Assembly (NCBI GenBank): GCA_934322085.1
Contig: CAKRGF010000006.1
Coordinates: forward strand, 1-64,000
Direction of reading: 5' to 3'
Length of the DNA stretch: 64,000 bases
Origin: an uncultured Eubacterium sp.
Lineage (GTDB): Bacteria > Bacillota > Clostridia > Lachnospirales > Lachnospiraceae
How positions within the stretch are numbered: position 1 is the first letter of the stretch; each line of letters begins with the position of its first letter. Below, piece by piece: positions 24,754 through 34,466 of this stretch. The notes below the pieces were generated by a model that saw nothing but the letters and a program-made list of their open reading frames with translations, did no database searches and had not been told where the DNA came from. The translations under genes were made by a program, and so were the position numbers.

Positions 24754-25857
24754 ATGAAACATTTAGAACTTGGCTTTGTCGGATTTGGACTCATTGGCGG
24801 TTCCATCGCAAGAGCACTCAAAAAACAAAATAAGGATGTGTCCGTACACGTCTATTCCAGAAGAAAAAATCCGGCACTTGATGAGGGCATGACAGAGGGA
24901 ATCATTGATTCTATCTGGTATGAAATTGATGAGCGTTTTTCCACCTGCGACATCATTTTTCTCTGTGCGCCAGTTCTAAAAAATACAGACTATCTGTCCG
25001 TCTTAAAACCACTGTTGAAACCTGGCTGCATCCTTACCGATGTCGGAAGTGTAAAGGGAAATATCTGTAAAAAGGCAGCCGAACTTGGACTTAGCCGCCA
25101 GTTTATCGGCGGACACCCAATGGCTGGTTCAGAAAAGACCGGGTACGAAAATTCCACCGATATTTTGTTGGAAAATGCATACTATTTATTGACACCATTT
25201 GAGGAGACACCGGCAGAAAACTTATCCCTGTTAAAAGAACTGGTAGCAAAAACCGGTGCAAACTGTGTCGTTTTATCACCATCACAACATGATAAAATCA
25301 CCGCTGCCATCAGCCATGTGCCGCACATTATCGCCGTTTCCCTGGTTAATATGGTTCGCACAAGTGACAACGAGGAGCAGAATATGAAGGCGTTTGCCGC
25401 CGGTGGCTTCAAAGATATTACAAGAATCGCCTCATCCTCTCCACAAATGTGGCAGGATATTTGCTTAGCAAACAGCGAAAGCATTGATTATTTTCTCTCT
25501 CATTTTGAAAAGCAGATTGAAGATTTCCGCCACATGATAGCAGAAAAAGACGGAGCTTCCATTCAAGATGAATTTCACACGGCAGGCGACTACAGGGATT
25601 CCATCCCGGCAAAAAAAAGCAGTGTAATTGCCCGTTCGTATGATTTATTCATAAACATCGATGACCGCGCCGGCGCCATTGCCACAATCGCCACGATTCT
25701 GTCAGTGAACGGCATCAGCATCAAAAACATCGGCATCATTCATAACCGGGAATATGTAGATGGAGTTATGAAACTGGAACTTTACAAAGAAGAAGATGAG
25801 AAAAAAGCAAGAGAGCTTTTAATCCAGAATCGATATGATATTGTGGATAGGGATTAA
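24754..25857 (+). CDS. tyrA: Prephenate dehydrogenase with C-terminal ACT domain
   Basis: This 367-residue enzyme converts prephenate to 4-hydroxyphenylpyruvate with NAD, on the way to tyrosine. The Rossmann motif G-F-G-L-I-G-G-S opens the protein. G-G-H-P-M-A-G-S-E and S-x-x-Q-H-D-K-I follow, and the last 75 residues form an ACT domain (D-R-A-G-A-I-A-T-I-A-T-I-L) for feedback control, presumably by tyrosine. The gene stands alone with its own promoter, not in an aro cluster. Its stop lies 3 nt from that of the convergent lipid kinase. Confidence 0.93.
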   Translation: MKHLELGFVGFGLIGGSIARALKKQNKDVSVHVYSRRKNPALDEGMTEGIIDSIWYEIDERFSTCDIIFLCAPVLKNTDYLSVLKPLLKPGCILTDVGSVKGNICKKAAELGLSRQFIGGHPMAGSEKTGYENSTDILLENAYYLLTPFEETPAENLSLLKELVAKTGANCVVLSPSQHDKITAAISHVPHIIAVSLVNMVRTSDNEEQNMKAFAAGGFKDITRIASSSPQMWQDICLANSESIDYFLSHFEKQIEDFRHMIAEKDGASIQDEFHTAGDYRDSIPAKKSSVIARSYDLFINIDDRAGAIATIATILSVNGISIKNIGIIHNREYVDGVMKLELYKEEDEKKARELLIQNRYDIVDRD

Positions 25858-25870
25858 CACCTATCCACAA
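25841..25870. repeat. 11-bp inverted repeat across the tyrA and lipid-kinase stops
   Basis: TTGTGGATAGG (25841-25851) and CCTATCCACAA (25860-25870) are perfect complements around an 8-nt loop. The hairpin covers the last codons of both convergent genes. There is no T run on either side, so it is at best a weak terminator or an mRNA 3'-end stabiliser. Confidence 0.6.
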
Positions 25871-26754
25871 AAATAAGTAATTGCCTGCGGATGATTTTGA
25901 ATCACCGCTTTTTTATGTTTTCCACCATTTTCCCCATCCAATGTATACGCTAGTGCTTCCTTGCAGCTGATTTCCACATGGGCGCTGTGTATCACTTTCA
26001 CCTGTGAATTTGCTTTTCCGTGCAGCAAAAATGCCATTACCTGATTTAACTCAATCGGATTTTTCGGTGTTTTCACAAAAATTCCATCAAGCCGTCCATC
26101 CTTTAAACTGACACTGTTTTTCTTGTATAATTTTAATCCTGCTACCGATTTTGCATTTGTCACCATACCAAGAATACAATCCTGCTCCCAAGTTTCCAAA
26201 TCCGTCTGCACCTTTATGTGATAACTTTTAGTCTTTCCCAGTTTTACTGCACCATCTAAAATATAAGCAGTCTTTCCAAATAAGTTTTTTGTTGCCTGCG
26301 GTGTTTCATAAGAGACCGATGTAAAAGCTCCAAATGCCGCTACATAGGAAAAGAAATTACCGTTCATGTCACCGACATCATAAGCGCCTTTTTTGTCTCC
26401 CACCGCAATCTGCGCACAGGGAATCACTCGTTTTGGCAGCCTGATACTATTTGCAAAATCATTCACCGTTCCGGTTGGAATATAACCACAGGCCGGACGC
26501 ATATCGGGTGGCAGAGCCATCAATCCATGAATCACCTCATGCAGTGTACCATCGCCGCCGCTGCATATCACACGGTCACAGCCGATTCCCTTTTGTATGA
26601 TATATTCGGCTGCATCACCCGCTTTCTGTGTTGCCGCAATCGAAACGTCCCACTGTCTTTTCATCATCAAATCTATGATATCGGCAAGTTTGTTCCGCAA
26701 AGTCCCCTTTCCGGCGCACGGATTATAAACGAATAATACCTTTTCTTTTTCCAT
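25861..26754 (-). CDS. Diacylglycerol kinase-family lipid kinase
   Basis: This 297-residue protein has the DAGK/YegS pattern: N-P-x-A-G-K-G at 11-17 and the nucleotide motif S-G-G-D-G-T-L-H-E-V at 65-74, with G-T-V-N-D-F-A further on. It should phosphorylate diacylglycerol or a related lipid at the membrane. It follows queA by 12 nt on the same strand and is likely co-transcribed. Substrate is not determined by the sequence. Confidence 0.87.
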   Translation of the reverse strand: MEKEKVLFVYNPCAGKGTLRNKLADIIDLMMKRQWDVSIAATQKAGDAAEYIIQKGIGCDRVICSGGDGTLHEVIHGLMALPPDMRPACGYIPTGTVNDFANSIRLPKRVIPCAQIAVGDKKGAYDVGDMNGNFFSYVAAFGAFTSVSYETPQATKNLFGKTAYILDGAVKLGKTKSYHIKVQTDLETWEQDCILGMVTNAKSVAGLKLYKKNSVSLKDGRLDGIFVKTPKNPIELNQVMAFLLHGKANSQVKVIHSAHVEISCKEALAYTLDGENGGKHKKAVIQNHPQAITYFCG

Positions 26755-26766
26755 AAAAATCCCTCA

Positions 26767-27798
26767 CTAGTCGTCCAATATAATCATCGCATCTCCAAAC
26801 GAGAAGAACCGGTATTTTTCCTGCACCGCTTCTTCATACACACGCATAACCTGCTCTTTTCCGGCAAGTGCGGAAACAAGCATTAAAAGCGTTGATTCCG
26901 GTAAATGAAAATTCGTAATCAGCACATCCATCATTTTGAAAGAATAACCCGGATAAATGAAAATATCGGTATCGCCCTGTCCCGGCTTAAGCACACCATT
27001 TTCATCGGCAGCCGATTCAATCGTCCGGCAGCTTGTCGTTCCTACGCAGACAATCCGTCCACCAGCCTGTTTTGCCCTGTTGATTTTATCTGCCTCTTCT
27101 TTTGTTACCTGATAAAATTCAGTATGCATATGGTGCTTCGACACATCATCGACTTTTACAGGTCTGAATGTACCAAGCCCGACATGCAGCGTAACATTTG
27201 CCACAAGCACTCCTTTTTCCTCTAATTTTTGAAAAAGTTCCTCCGTAAAATGAAGCCCTGCCGTTGGGGCTGCTGCCGACCCTTCGTATTTGGCATAAAC
27301 GGTCTGATAACGGTTCTTATCTTTCAATGTATGCGTAATGTAAGGCGGAAGTGGCATCTGTCCAAGCTGATCTAAAATCTCTTCAAAAATCCCCTCATAT
27401 CGAAACTGAATCAAACGGTTTCCATCCTCTTTGACATCAATAATTTCTCCCGTCAAAATTCCATCTCCAAAAGAAATCACGGCTCCTTGACGCGCTTTTT
27501 TGCCGGGTTTTACAAGAGTTTCCCAGACGTCATTCTCCATGCGTTTAAGAAGCAGAAGTTCAATTGTTGCCCCGGTATCCACTCTGGTTCCGTATAATCT
27601 TGCCGGAATTACTTTTGTATTATTCCGCACCAGACAGTCTCCCGGCTTTAAATACTCTACAATATCCGTAAACACTCTATGCTCCACGCGCCCGGATTTC
27701 CGATGCAGCACTAAAAGTCTCGATGAACTTCTGTCCTCAAGCGGATCCTGCGCAATCAATTCTTTTGGTAAATCATAATAAAAATCACTTGTTTTCAA
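26767..27798 (-). CDS. queA: tRNA preQ1(34) S-adenosylmethionine ribosyltransferase-isomerase
   Basis: QueA adds the ribosyl part of SAM to preQ1-tRNA in queuosine synthesis. The protein shows the family N-terminus K-T-S-D-F-Y-Y-D-L-P, R-N-N-T-K-V-I-P-A-R, A-A-P-T-A-G-L-H-F-T and the C-terminal N-F-H-L-P-E-S-T-L motif. I prefer the TTG at 27798, which gives the family N-terminus and lies 9 nt after GAGG; the ATG at 27807 adds three residues and sits directly on that SD. No tgt follows, so the pathway is split. Confidence 0.92.
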   Translation of the reverse strand: MKTSDFYYDLPKELIAQDPLEDRSSSRLLVLHRKSGRVEHRVFTDIVEYLKPGDCLVRNNTKVIPARLYGTRVDTGATIELLLLKRMENDVWETLVKPGKKARQGAVISFGDGILTGEIIDVKEDGNRLIQFRYEGIFEEILDQLGQMPLPPYITHTLKDKNRYQTVYAKYEGSAAAPTAGLHFTEELFQKLEEKGVLVANVTLHVGLGTFRPVKVDDVSKHHMHTEFYQVTKEEADKINRAKQAGGRIVCVGTTSCRTIESAADENGVLKPGQGDTDIFIYPGYSFKMMDVLITNFHLPESTLLMLVSALAGKEQVMRVYEEAVQEKYRFFSFGDAMIILDD

Positions 27799-27906
27799 CC
27801 GTCTCATCCTCTCTGTTTTTCTGTCCCCCTATTGTAGCACATGCGATGACGGTTTTCAATTCTCGAATTTTACATAAAATTTACGTGAAAATCAGATAAA
27901 TACGTC

Positions 27907-27935
27907 TTTCCATTTTGGCAAATTCATTGTAAAAT
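27907..27935 (+). promoter_or_regulatory. Sigma-A promoter of ppx-ppk
   Basis: TTTCCA (27907-27912) and TAAAAT (27930-27935) are separated by 17 bp, 36 nt before the chosen ppx start. The -35 is imperfect. Confidence 0.5.
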
Positions 27936-27971
27936 AGAAACAAAGAAATTGGTTTCAGAATGGAGGTATTT

Positions 27972-29486
27972 ATGGCTTCTACAACTTATGCGGCAATTCA
28001 TGTCGGATCAAATGAATTATGTATGAAAATATATGAAATGTCCCGTCAGAATGGAATTCGTCAGCTCACTTATGTACGCCACCCGCTCAGTCTTGGTGCG
28101 GAATCGTACACCGAAGGAGTCATTTCCTATCAGACACTTTCAGAAATCTGCAACACACTAAACGATTTCAAACGGATTATGACAGAATTTCATACTGACA
28201 GCTGGGATGTCTGTGCCACCAGTGCAATGCGCGAGGCAAAAAATGTTTTAGTTGTCACCGACCAGATAAAAATCCAGACCGGATTCAAAGTAAAACTTTT
28301 CAGTAACAGCGAAGCAAGATTCCTTTACTTCAAAGGAATGGTTCACAATGAAGGGCAATTTGAACCACTCAGCGAAGAAGGATGTCTGGTTCTCGATATT
28401 GGTGCCGGCAGTGTCCAGCTCTCTCTTTTTCAGAACGGACATCTGCAACTGACACAAAACCTTTTACTTGGTTCTTCACGTATTCAGGAACTTCTGTATG
28501 CAATGCAGGATGAAGCCTATGATTACGATGCTTTGATTGATGAATACATTGAAAAGGATTTGTCTTTATTTAAACGACTGAATTTAAATAAAAAAGAGAT
28601 TCACTGTATTTTGGCAGCCGGTGAAATGATTCCGGAAACCTACTATCACATGAAGGAAGTTAAAAAAGACTTTGACGGTTTTTTACCGGATAAAGTATTT
28701 ACCAAAAAGAAAATGCTAAAATTAATGGGAAATATCCATGCGCAGTCACTTCTGCCCACCTTGCTTTTAATGCACAAAATCACACAACTCACGGATTGCC
28801 AGAATGTCCTTCTCTCTCCGATTAATCTTTGTGATGGATTGGCTGCTGATTATGCAGAGCGAAAACTCCGCCTTTCCTGCGGGCATGATTTTACGGAGGA
28901 TATTCTGAGTGCTTCAAGAAATATGGCGCAGAAATACGAAGTTGACTTAAACCACATCGATACCGTGCAGACTCTGGCACTCCAGATTTTTGACCGAATC
29001 AAAAAAATACACGGTCTTGGAAAACGCGAGCGCCTGCTTTTACAGCTCGGCGTCATTCTTCACGGCTGTGGTGCCTATATCAACGCCCTGCATGCAAGAG
29101 AATGTTCCTATCACATTCTTTTGTCAACAGAGATTATCGGAATCTCTCACAAAGAACGTCTCATCGTTGCCAATATGATTCGCTATAACGATGAATCTTT
29201 TCCTTCCTTTGAAGAATTGGACGGTGATTTTTCAAGAGAAGAATATATTACAATCGTAAAATTGAATGCAATTTTAAAAATTGCTAATGTATTAGACAAA
29301 AGCAATCGTCAGAAAATTAAAAATGTCGGTGTATCCGAGCGAAATGGAATACTAACAATCACGGCGGACACCATGGCGGATATCACCTTGGAAAAAGGAC
29401 TCTTCTTACATAAAGCAGATGTCTTTGAGGAAGTCTTTGGTATCCGGCCGGTACTAAAACAAAAACGAACAGGAAAGCGAGGATGA
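27972..29486 (+). CDS. ppx: Ppx/GppA-family exopolyphosphatase
   Basis: This 504-residue protein has an actin-like ASKHA phosphatase domain (about 1-300; A-I-H-V-G-S-N-E near the start, V-L-D-I-G-A-G-S-V at about 135, A-T-S-A-M-R-E for the glycine-poor loop) and a C-terminal HD-like helical domain (L-G-V-I-L-H-G-C-G). It removes terminal phosphates from polyphosphate or acts on pppGpp. I chose the second ATG because GGAGG lies 5 nt upstream of it. It is coupled to ppk with a 4-nt gap. Confidence 0.88.
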   Translation: MASTTYAAIHVGSNELCMKIYEMSRQNGIRQLTYVRHPLSLGAESYTEGVISYQTLSEICNTLNDFKRIMTEFHTDSWDVCATSAMREAKNVLVVTDQIKIQTGFKVKLFSNSEARFLYFKGMVHNEGQFEPLSEEGCLVLDIGAGSVQLSLFQNGHLQLTQNLLLGSSRIQELLYAMQDEAYDYDALIDEYIEKDLSLFKRLNLNKKEIHCILAAGEMIPETYYHMKEVKKDFDGFLPDKVFTKKKMLKLMGNIHAQSLLPTLLLMHKITQLTDCQNVLLSPINLCDGLAADYAERKLRLSCGHDFTEDILSASRNMAQKYEVDLNHIDTVQTLALQIFDRIKKIHGLGKRERLLLQLGVILHGCGAYINALHARECSYHILLSTEIIGISHKERLIVANMIRYNDESFPSFEELDGDFSREEYITIVKLNAILKIANVLDKSNRQKIKNVGVSERNGILTITADTMADITLEKGLFLHKADVFEEVFGIRPVLKQKRTGKRG

Positions 29487-29490
29487 TGAT

Positions 29491-31551
29491 ATGACCCAAA
29501 GCGAACGATTTACTAACCGCGAGTTAAGCTGGTTAGCCTTTAACAAGCGTGTTTTGTCCGAGGCGAAAGACAACCATCTTCCGTTGATGGAACGATTAAA
29601 ATTTTTAAGCATTACCGCCTCCAATCTGGATGAATTTTTCATGGTCCGCGTTGCCTCTCTGAAAGACCAGGTAAATGCCGGTTACACCAAAAAAGATATT
29701 GCCGGTATGACCAGTAAAGAACAGATTGACGCGATTTTAAAAGAAACGCACAAATTTACGACGGCTCAGTATAATACCTACAACCGTTCTTTTCTTCCTT
29801 CATTAAAGAAGAATGGTTTAAAAATTGTCACAGAATTTGAAAAATTAACGGAAGAACAGGCAGACTACGTTGACAACTATTTTCAAAAAGAGGTTTTCCC
29901 GGTCCTCACCCCGATGGCTGTAGATTCTTCCAGACCTTTTCCGTTAATCCGCAACCGCTCACTTAACATCGGAGCGCTGTTGATGGATAAAAAGAAAAAG
30001 GGAACCATTGATTTTGCCACCGTGCAGGTTCCATCCGTTCTGCCACGCGTTGTCACAATTCCGACCGATGGCGATAACTGTACGACCGTAATCCTTTTGG
30101 AGCAGATTATCGAAAAGAACATTCAAAAACTATTTTTGAATTACAAAGTTCTTTGTCAGGCTCCATTCCGTGTAATGCGAAACGCCGATCTCTCCATCGA
30201 CGAAGACGAGGCAGCAGACCTTTTAATTGAAATCGAGAAACAGTTGAAGAAACGCCAGTGGGGCGAGGCAATCCGCTTAGAAGTCGAAGATAATATCGAT
30301 AAGCGGCTGCTGAAAACGCTCCGAAAGGAATTGGATTTAAGTGAAGATGCCATTTTCAAAATTAATGGTCCTCTTGACCTGACTTTTTTAATGAAAGTAT
30401 ATGGCATCGAAGGTTTTGACCACTTAAAAGAACCAAAATATACGCCACAGCAGCCAAAAATGCTGGATGCCTCAAGAGATTTATTTGAGCAGATACGGGA
30501 ACATGACATTTTGCTTCATCACCCGTATGAAACTTTTGACCCGGTTGTCAATTTTGTAAAAAAGGCAGCAAGCGACCCAAATGTACTTGCAATTAAGCAG
30601 ACACTTTACCGTGTCAGCAGTCATTCGCCAATTATTGCTTCTTTGGCGCAGGCAGCAGAAAATGGGAAACAGGTGTCTGTGCTCGTTGAATTAAAAGCAC
30701 GTTTTGATGAGGAAAATAATATCGTGTGGGCGAAGAAATTAGAGAAGGCCGGGTGCCATGTTATCTATGGACTAGTCGGCTTAAAAACTCACAGCAAAAT
30801 CACGCTGGTTGTCCGCAAAGAGGAAGACGGCATCCGCCGTTATGTCCATTTGGGAACTGGAAACTATAACGACTCCACTGCCAAACTCTACACCGATATG
30901 GGTATGTTTACAAGCAAAACCCGCTACGGGGAGGACGCCACGGCAGTCTTTAATATGCTCTCCGGTTATTCCGAACCGCTTGTATGGAATAAATTATCCT
31001 TGGCTCCTCTGTGGCTGCGCAGCAAGTTCTTATCTTTGATTGAGCGTGAGAAAGAACATGCCAAGAACGGACGCCCGGCAAGAATTATCGCAAAGATGAA
31101 TTCCTTGTGTGATCCGGGAATTATTGAAGCACTCTATGATGCCAGCGAGGCAGGCGTGGAAATTGATTTGATTGTACGCGGCATCTGCTGTCTGCGTGCC
31201 GGAATCAAAGGCTTAAGCGAACATATCCGTGTGCGCTCCATCGTTGGTACCTTTTTGGAACATTCCCGCATTTTCTATTTTGAGAACAATGGAAATGCCG
31301 AATATTATATGGGAAGTGCCGACTGGATGCCAAGAAACTTAGACAAACGTGTAGAAATCTTATTCCCGGTTGAAGATCCTATATTGCAGGAAGAGATTTA
31401 CCACATTTTACACATGCAGCTCTCGGATACAAAAAAAGCCCACCTTCTCATGCCGGATGGACACTACGTGAAGGTAGACCAGCGAGGAAAAACTCCTCTG
31501 AATTCACAGCTGTATTTCTGCGAAGAAGCAATGGCAAACGCTAAAAAATAA
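29491..31551 (+). CDS. ppk1: Polyphosphate kinase 1
   Basis: This 686-residue enzyme makes polyphosphate reversibly from ATP. All PPK1 parts are present: N-terminal R-F-x-N-R-E-L-S-W-L-A-F-N, the H1 domain, and two PLD-like catalytic halves with V-E-L-K-A-R-F-D-E, G-L-K-T-H-S-K (phosphorylated His) and G-T-G-N-Y-N. The pairing with ppx in one operon suggests a polyphosphate storage or stress module. Its 3' end overlaps that of the convergent rnhA by 11 bp. Confidence 0.95.
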   Translation: MTQSERFTNRELSWLAFNKRVLSEAKDNHLPLMERLKFLSITASNLDEFFMVRVASLKDQVNAGYTKKDIAGMTSKEQIDAILKETHKFTTAQYNTYNRSFLPSLKKNGLKIVTEFEKLTEEQADYVDNYFQKEVFPVLTPMAVDSSRPFPLIRNRSLNIGALLMDKKKKGTIDFATVQVPSVLPRVVTIPTDGDNCTTVILLEQIIEKNIQKLFLNYKVLCQAPFRVMRNADLSIDEDEAADLLIEIEKQLKKRQWGEAIRLEVEDNIDKRLLKTLRKELDLSEDAIFKINGPLDLTFLMKVYGIEGFDHLKEPKYTPQQPKMLDASRDLFEQIREHDILLHHPYETFDPVVNFVKKAASDPNVLAIKQTLYRVSSHSPIIASLAQAAENGKQVSVLVELKARFDEENNIVWAKKLEKAGCHVIYGLVGLKTHSKITLVVRKEEDGIRRYVHLGTGNYNDSTAKLYTDMGMFTSKTRYGEDATAVFNMLSGYSEPLVWNKLSLAPLWLRSKFLSLIEREKEHAKNGRPARIIAKMNSLCDPGIIEALYDASEAGVEIDLIVRGICCLRAGIKGLSEHIRVRSIVGTFLEHSRIFYFENNGNAEYYMGSADWMPRNLDKRVEILFPVEDPILQEEIYHILHMQLSDTKKAHLLMPDGHYVKVDQRGKTPLNSQLYFCEEAMANAKK

Positions 31552-32128
31552 CGCTTTTTGCCAGTTCATCCGCAAGGTCATTGTACTCATCTCCGGAATG
31601 TCCTTTGACCTTTTGAAAATGAATGATTAGTTTATCCTTTAGGGAATCAAAGTATGCTTTATAGGCTTTGGTTCCCTCTTTATTTGTTTTCCATTCTCCG
31701 GTACACCACGAGGCAATCCCTTGATAATCATGGACAATCGTAAGACTTTCTGCCCCCTGTTCAACCGCCATCTTCATTGCCACCTGTGCTCCGAGAATTT
31801 CGCCTGCCACGTTCCGCATAGCAGCAAGTTCTGAATCGGTTCCCTTTTCGCAGTACTCTGTTTTTTCTCCTTCAAAAAAGAACACGACACCGCAACTGTA
31901 CTCACCGGTCTCGACATTGTAACTTCCATCTACATAGGCAAGTGCTTCATCTTCTATCTTATTCTCTTTCGTATTATTTCCTAAGAAAGCTTCCGCTTCT
32001 TCTTTTGTCGGAAAACTTTTAAAAGATGCATTGGCAAATCCATCCACCTGTGCCTTGCACGCATCCCAGCTTGTATAAATTCCCGGCGTTCTTCCGGCTC
32101 TCACTGCATAATATTTTTTCTTTGCCAT
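31541..32128 (-). CDS. rnhA: Ribonuclease H1 with N-terminal hybrid-binding domain
   Basis: This 195-residue protein has an N-terminal caulimovirus-viroplasmin/HBD domain (K-K-Y-Y-A-V-R-A-G-R-x-P-G-I-Y, about 4-48) and an RNase H domain from about 62. Catalytic acids are in Y-V-D-G-S, the Glu of A-G-E-I-L-G, V-H-D-Y-Q-G and the C-terminal Y-N-D-L-A-D. It removes RNA from RNA:DNA hybrids. It lies 1 nt after the pseudouridine synthase gene. Confidence 0.93.
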   Translation of the reverse strand: MAKKKYYAVRAGRTPGIYTSWDACKAQVDGFANASFKSFPTKEEAEAFLGNNTKENKIEDEALAYVDGSYNVETGEYSCGVVFFFEGEKTEYCEKGTDSELAAMRNVAGEILGAQVAMKMAVEQGAESLTIVHDYQGIASWCTGEWKTNKEGTKAYKAYFDSLKDKLIIHFQKVKGHSGDEYNDLADELAKSVIF

Positions 32129-32129
32129 C

Positions 32130-32825
32130 TTATTCTCCCTCTTTTAATTGGTTGATTTCATTTTCTGTCAATTTTCGGTATTCCCCCGGTTTTAAAGCAG
32201 GATCTAAGTTTATTCCGGCAAATGATACCCTTGCTAGTTTTGTCACCTTTGCGCCCAGAACAGCAAACATCCGCTTCACCTGATGAAACTTTCCTTCCGA
32301 AATCGTAAGCCTTGCGTGCCCGGATTTCATGAGTTCCAGTTTTGCAGGCAGCGTTTTTTTCCGCTCTCCAATTTCCAATCCTTCCGCAAACAAAACTACT
32401 GCATTTTCAGGCAAAGTTCCTTCGTAAACCACATCATAAACTTTTGCCACATGATGAGCCGGCGATAACAAACGGTGTGCAAGCATTCCATCATCCGTCA
32501 AAATAAGAAGTCCCACCGTATCTTTGTCCAGACGCCCCATCGGAAATAATTCCCGTTTCATCTCCGGCAGTAAGGAAAGGACGGTACGCTCCTTCTCATC
32601 TTTTGTTGCCGAAACCACACCTGCCGGCTTATTTAACATATAATAAACGAACTCTTCTGCCCTAATCTCTTTTCCGCAGTAAGTCACATCTTCTTCACTG
32701 TCAATTTTACAATTCGCCTGTTTTACAACTGTTCCAGCCACGCAGACAAGTCCGCGCCGAATTGCCTCTTTTGCCTCTTTTCTCGTTATTTCTACATAAG
32801 TAGAAATATACTGGTCTAACCTCAT
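32130..32825 (-). CDS. rsuA: 16S rRNA pseudouridine synthase (RsuA/RluB family)
   Basis: This 231-residue enzyme has an N-terminal S4 RNA-binding domain (M-R-L-D-Q-Y-I-S, about 1-60) and the catalytic G-R-L-D-K-D-T-V-G-L motif, with Asp as nucleophile. It should isomerise a uridine in rRNA, most likely of the small subunit. The ATG at 32825 has SD GGGGAGG; a longer frame upstream lacks S4 similarity. It forms an operon with rnhA. Confidence 0.87.
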   Translation of the reverse strand: MRLDQYISTYVEITRKEAKEAIRRGLVCVAGTVVKQANCKIDSEEDVTYCGKEIRAEEFVYYMLNKPAGVVSATKDEKERTVLSLLPEMKRELFPMGRLDKDTVGLLILTDDGMLAHRLLSPAHHVAKVYDVVYEGTLPENAVVLFAEGLEIGERKKTLPAKLELMKSGHARLTISEGKFHQVKRMFAVLGAKVTKLARVSFAGINLDPALKPGEYRKLTENEINQLKEGE

Positions 32826-32903
32826 CTGCCTCCCCATTTTCACCGCACCTTTCTAACTGCATATATTGATAGCAAACTCTTTTACCGGATAAGGAGCAAA
32901 CTT

Positions 32904-33488
32904 ATGCCCATTCGTATTTATATCGACCAGGGACACAATCCCTATGGTTTTAACGCCGGTGCCGAAGGATTTGGATTACGGGAACAGGATATCACCTATT
33001 TAGTCGGTGCTTATCTTGCAAACATTTTAAATGCTGATTCCCGCTTCACTGCTATCACATCCCGCACATCACCGGATGAAATTTTAGGTTACGACACCAA
33101 CTCAAGCCTCAGAACCCGCACCGAGCAGGCAAATCAATGGGGGGCTGACTACTTTTTAAGCATTCACACAAATGCCAATGTAAATCCCACCATCAACGGT
33201 ACGGAAGCATACGTCTATGCCGTCAACACGCCTTCTTATGAACTCGCCGTCAATATCGTAAATGAAATTGTAAGACGTTTAGGTACAAAAAACAACGGTA
33301 TCTATGCCCGTCCTTCCCTCTACGTATTACGGCGGACTAATATGCCCGCCGTTCTCATTGAACTGGCTTATCTCTCAAACGAAGGCGATGCTGCCCTCTT
33401 AGCTGATAAGCCATATGAATTTGCTTATGCCATTTATGTTGGTCTCCTAAATTACCTTGATCTTCCTCAAATCCCTTTATTTGAATAG
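32904..33488 (+). CDS. N-acetylmuramoyl-L-alanine amidase without signal peptide
   Basis: This 194-residue protein is a bare Amidase_3 domain. Zinc ligands are H11 (D-Q-G-H), E27 (R-E-Q-D) and H88 (S-I-H-T-N), and the catalytic Glu is E153 (L-I-E-L). It has no signal peptide, SH3 or LysM domain, so secretion by the Sec route is not expected. Bacillus CwlC, a mother-cell lysis amidase, likewise lacks a signal, and a sporulation role is one possibility; a domesticated phage lysin is another. The ATG follows AAGGAGC. Its end overlaps uppP by 12 bp. Confidence 0.85.
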   Translation: MPIRIYIDQGHNPYGFNAGAEGFGLREQDITYLVGAYLANILNADSRFTAITSRTSPDEILGYDTNSSLRTRTEQANQWGADYFLSIHTNANVNPTINGTEAYVYAVNTPSYELAVNIVNEIVRRLGTKNNGIYARPSLYVLRRTNMPAVLIELAYLSNEGDAALLADKPYEFAYAIYVGLLNYLDLPQIPLFE

Positions 33489-34313
33489 GAAGAAGTAAAC
33501 AAGGACAACAACACCTAACACAATTCGATAATAACCAAATGCCTTAAAGTCGTGTTTACGGATATAACTCATGAGGTATCGGATTACAAACAAAGACACC
33601 ACAAAGGCAACTAACATACCAACGAGTAAAGTCACATAACCCATGGCACCAAAGCTTAATCCACTCTTTATAATCTTTAAGACACTTGCACCAAACATAA
33701 CCGGAATTGCCAGATAAAAAGTAAATTCTGCTGCTGCACCACGAGCCACACCAAGAAGCAAGGCACCAATGATGGTAGCACCGGAACGAGAAGTTCCCGG
33801 CACAACAGCCGCTAATAACTGAAAAATACCAATGATAAGCGCAGTGTCATATCCGATTTCCGTTACCGAAGTAATTGCCGGTTTTCTTCCCTTATTCCAA
33901 TTCTCTACAATAATAAATAAAATACCATAAACAATCAAAGCACCTGCCACAACATACGCATTGTAGAACACCTCGTCAATCCAGTCATCAAACAAAATGC
34001 CTACAATTGCTGCCGGAAGACATGCCACGATAATCTTAAACCACATCTGCATAATCTTCCAGTCAATAATGGATTCGCCCCGCTCTCTCTTTGTAAAACG
34101 GAATGGCCATATCCTGCTCCAAAATAAAAGAACAACGGCTAAGATAGCACCTAACTGCACAACAACCAGAAACATTTGAGAAAACTGTTCATCCTGAAAT
34201 TTCAAAAATTCTTCCACTAATATCATGTGTCCGGTACTACTTACCGGCAGCCACTCGGTGATTCCTTCCACAATACCCCAGATTACCGCAACGAAAACAT
34301 CGAAAATTCCCAT
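33477..34313 (-). CDS. uppP: Undecaprenyl-diphosphate phosphatase
   Basis: This 278-residue membrane protein recycles the lipid carrier of wall synthesis and gives bacitracin tolerance. Family motifs are G-I-V-E-G-I-T-E-W-L-P-V-S-S-T-G-H near residue 12 and P-G-T-S-R-S-G-A-T-I in the second half, with about seven hydrophobic segments. The ATG at 34313 follows GGAGGATAAAA; the frame can be extended to 34475, but that part is non-homologous and overlaps the divergent operon. Confidence 0.93.
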   Translation of the reverse strand: MGIFDVFVAVIWGIVEGITEWLPVSSTGHMILVEEFLKFQDEQFSQMFLVVVQLGAILAVVLLFWSRIWPFRFTKRERGESIIDWKIMQMWFKIIVACLPAAIVGILFDDWIDEVFYNAYVVAGALIVYGILFIIVENWNKGRKPAITSVTEIGYDTALIIGIFQLLAAVVPGTSRSGATIIGALLLGVARGAAAEFTFYLAIPVMFGASVLKIIKSGLSFGAMGYVTLLVGMLVAFVVSLFVIRYLMSYIRKHDFKAFGYYRIVLGVVVLVYFFLFK

Positions 34314-34393
34314 TTTTATCCTCCATTTGCTAAGCAATATATTTTCTACTGTCCCATATTTTAGCACATCCCCTGCCTCAAAACAATCATAAG

Positions 34394-34422
34394 TTGCAAA
34401 AAGGAAAAAAATATTGTAGAAT
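34394..34422 (+). promoter_or_regulatory. Sigma-A promoter of the phospholipid operon
   Basis: TTGCAA (34394-34399) and TAGAAT (34417-34422) are separated by 17 bp, about 45 nt before the PAP2 gene start and divergent from uppP. Confidence 0.6.
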
Positions 34423-34466
34423 AAGAAGAGTATGTTTTCAAAATGAACAAAAAAGAGGATATGATT

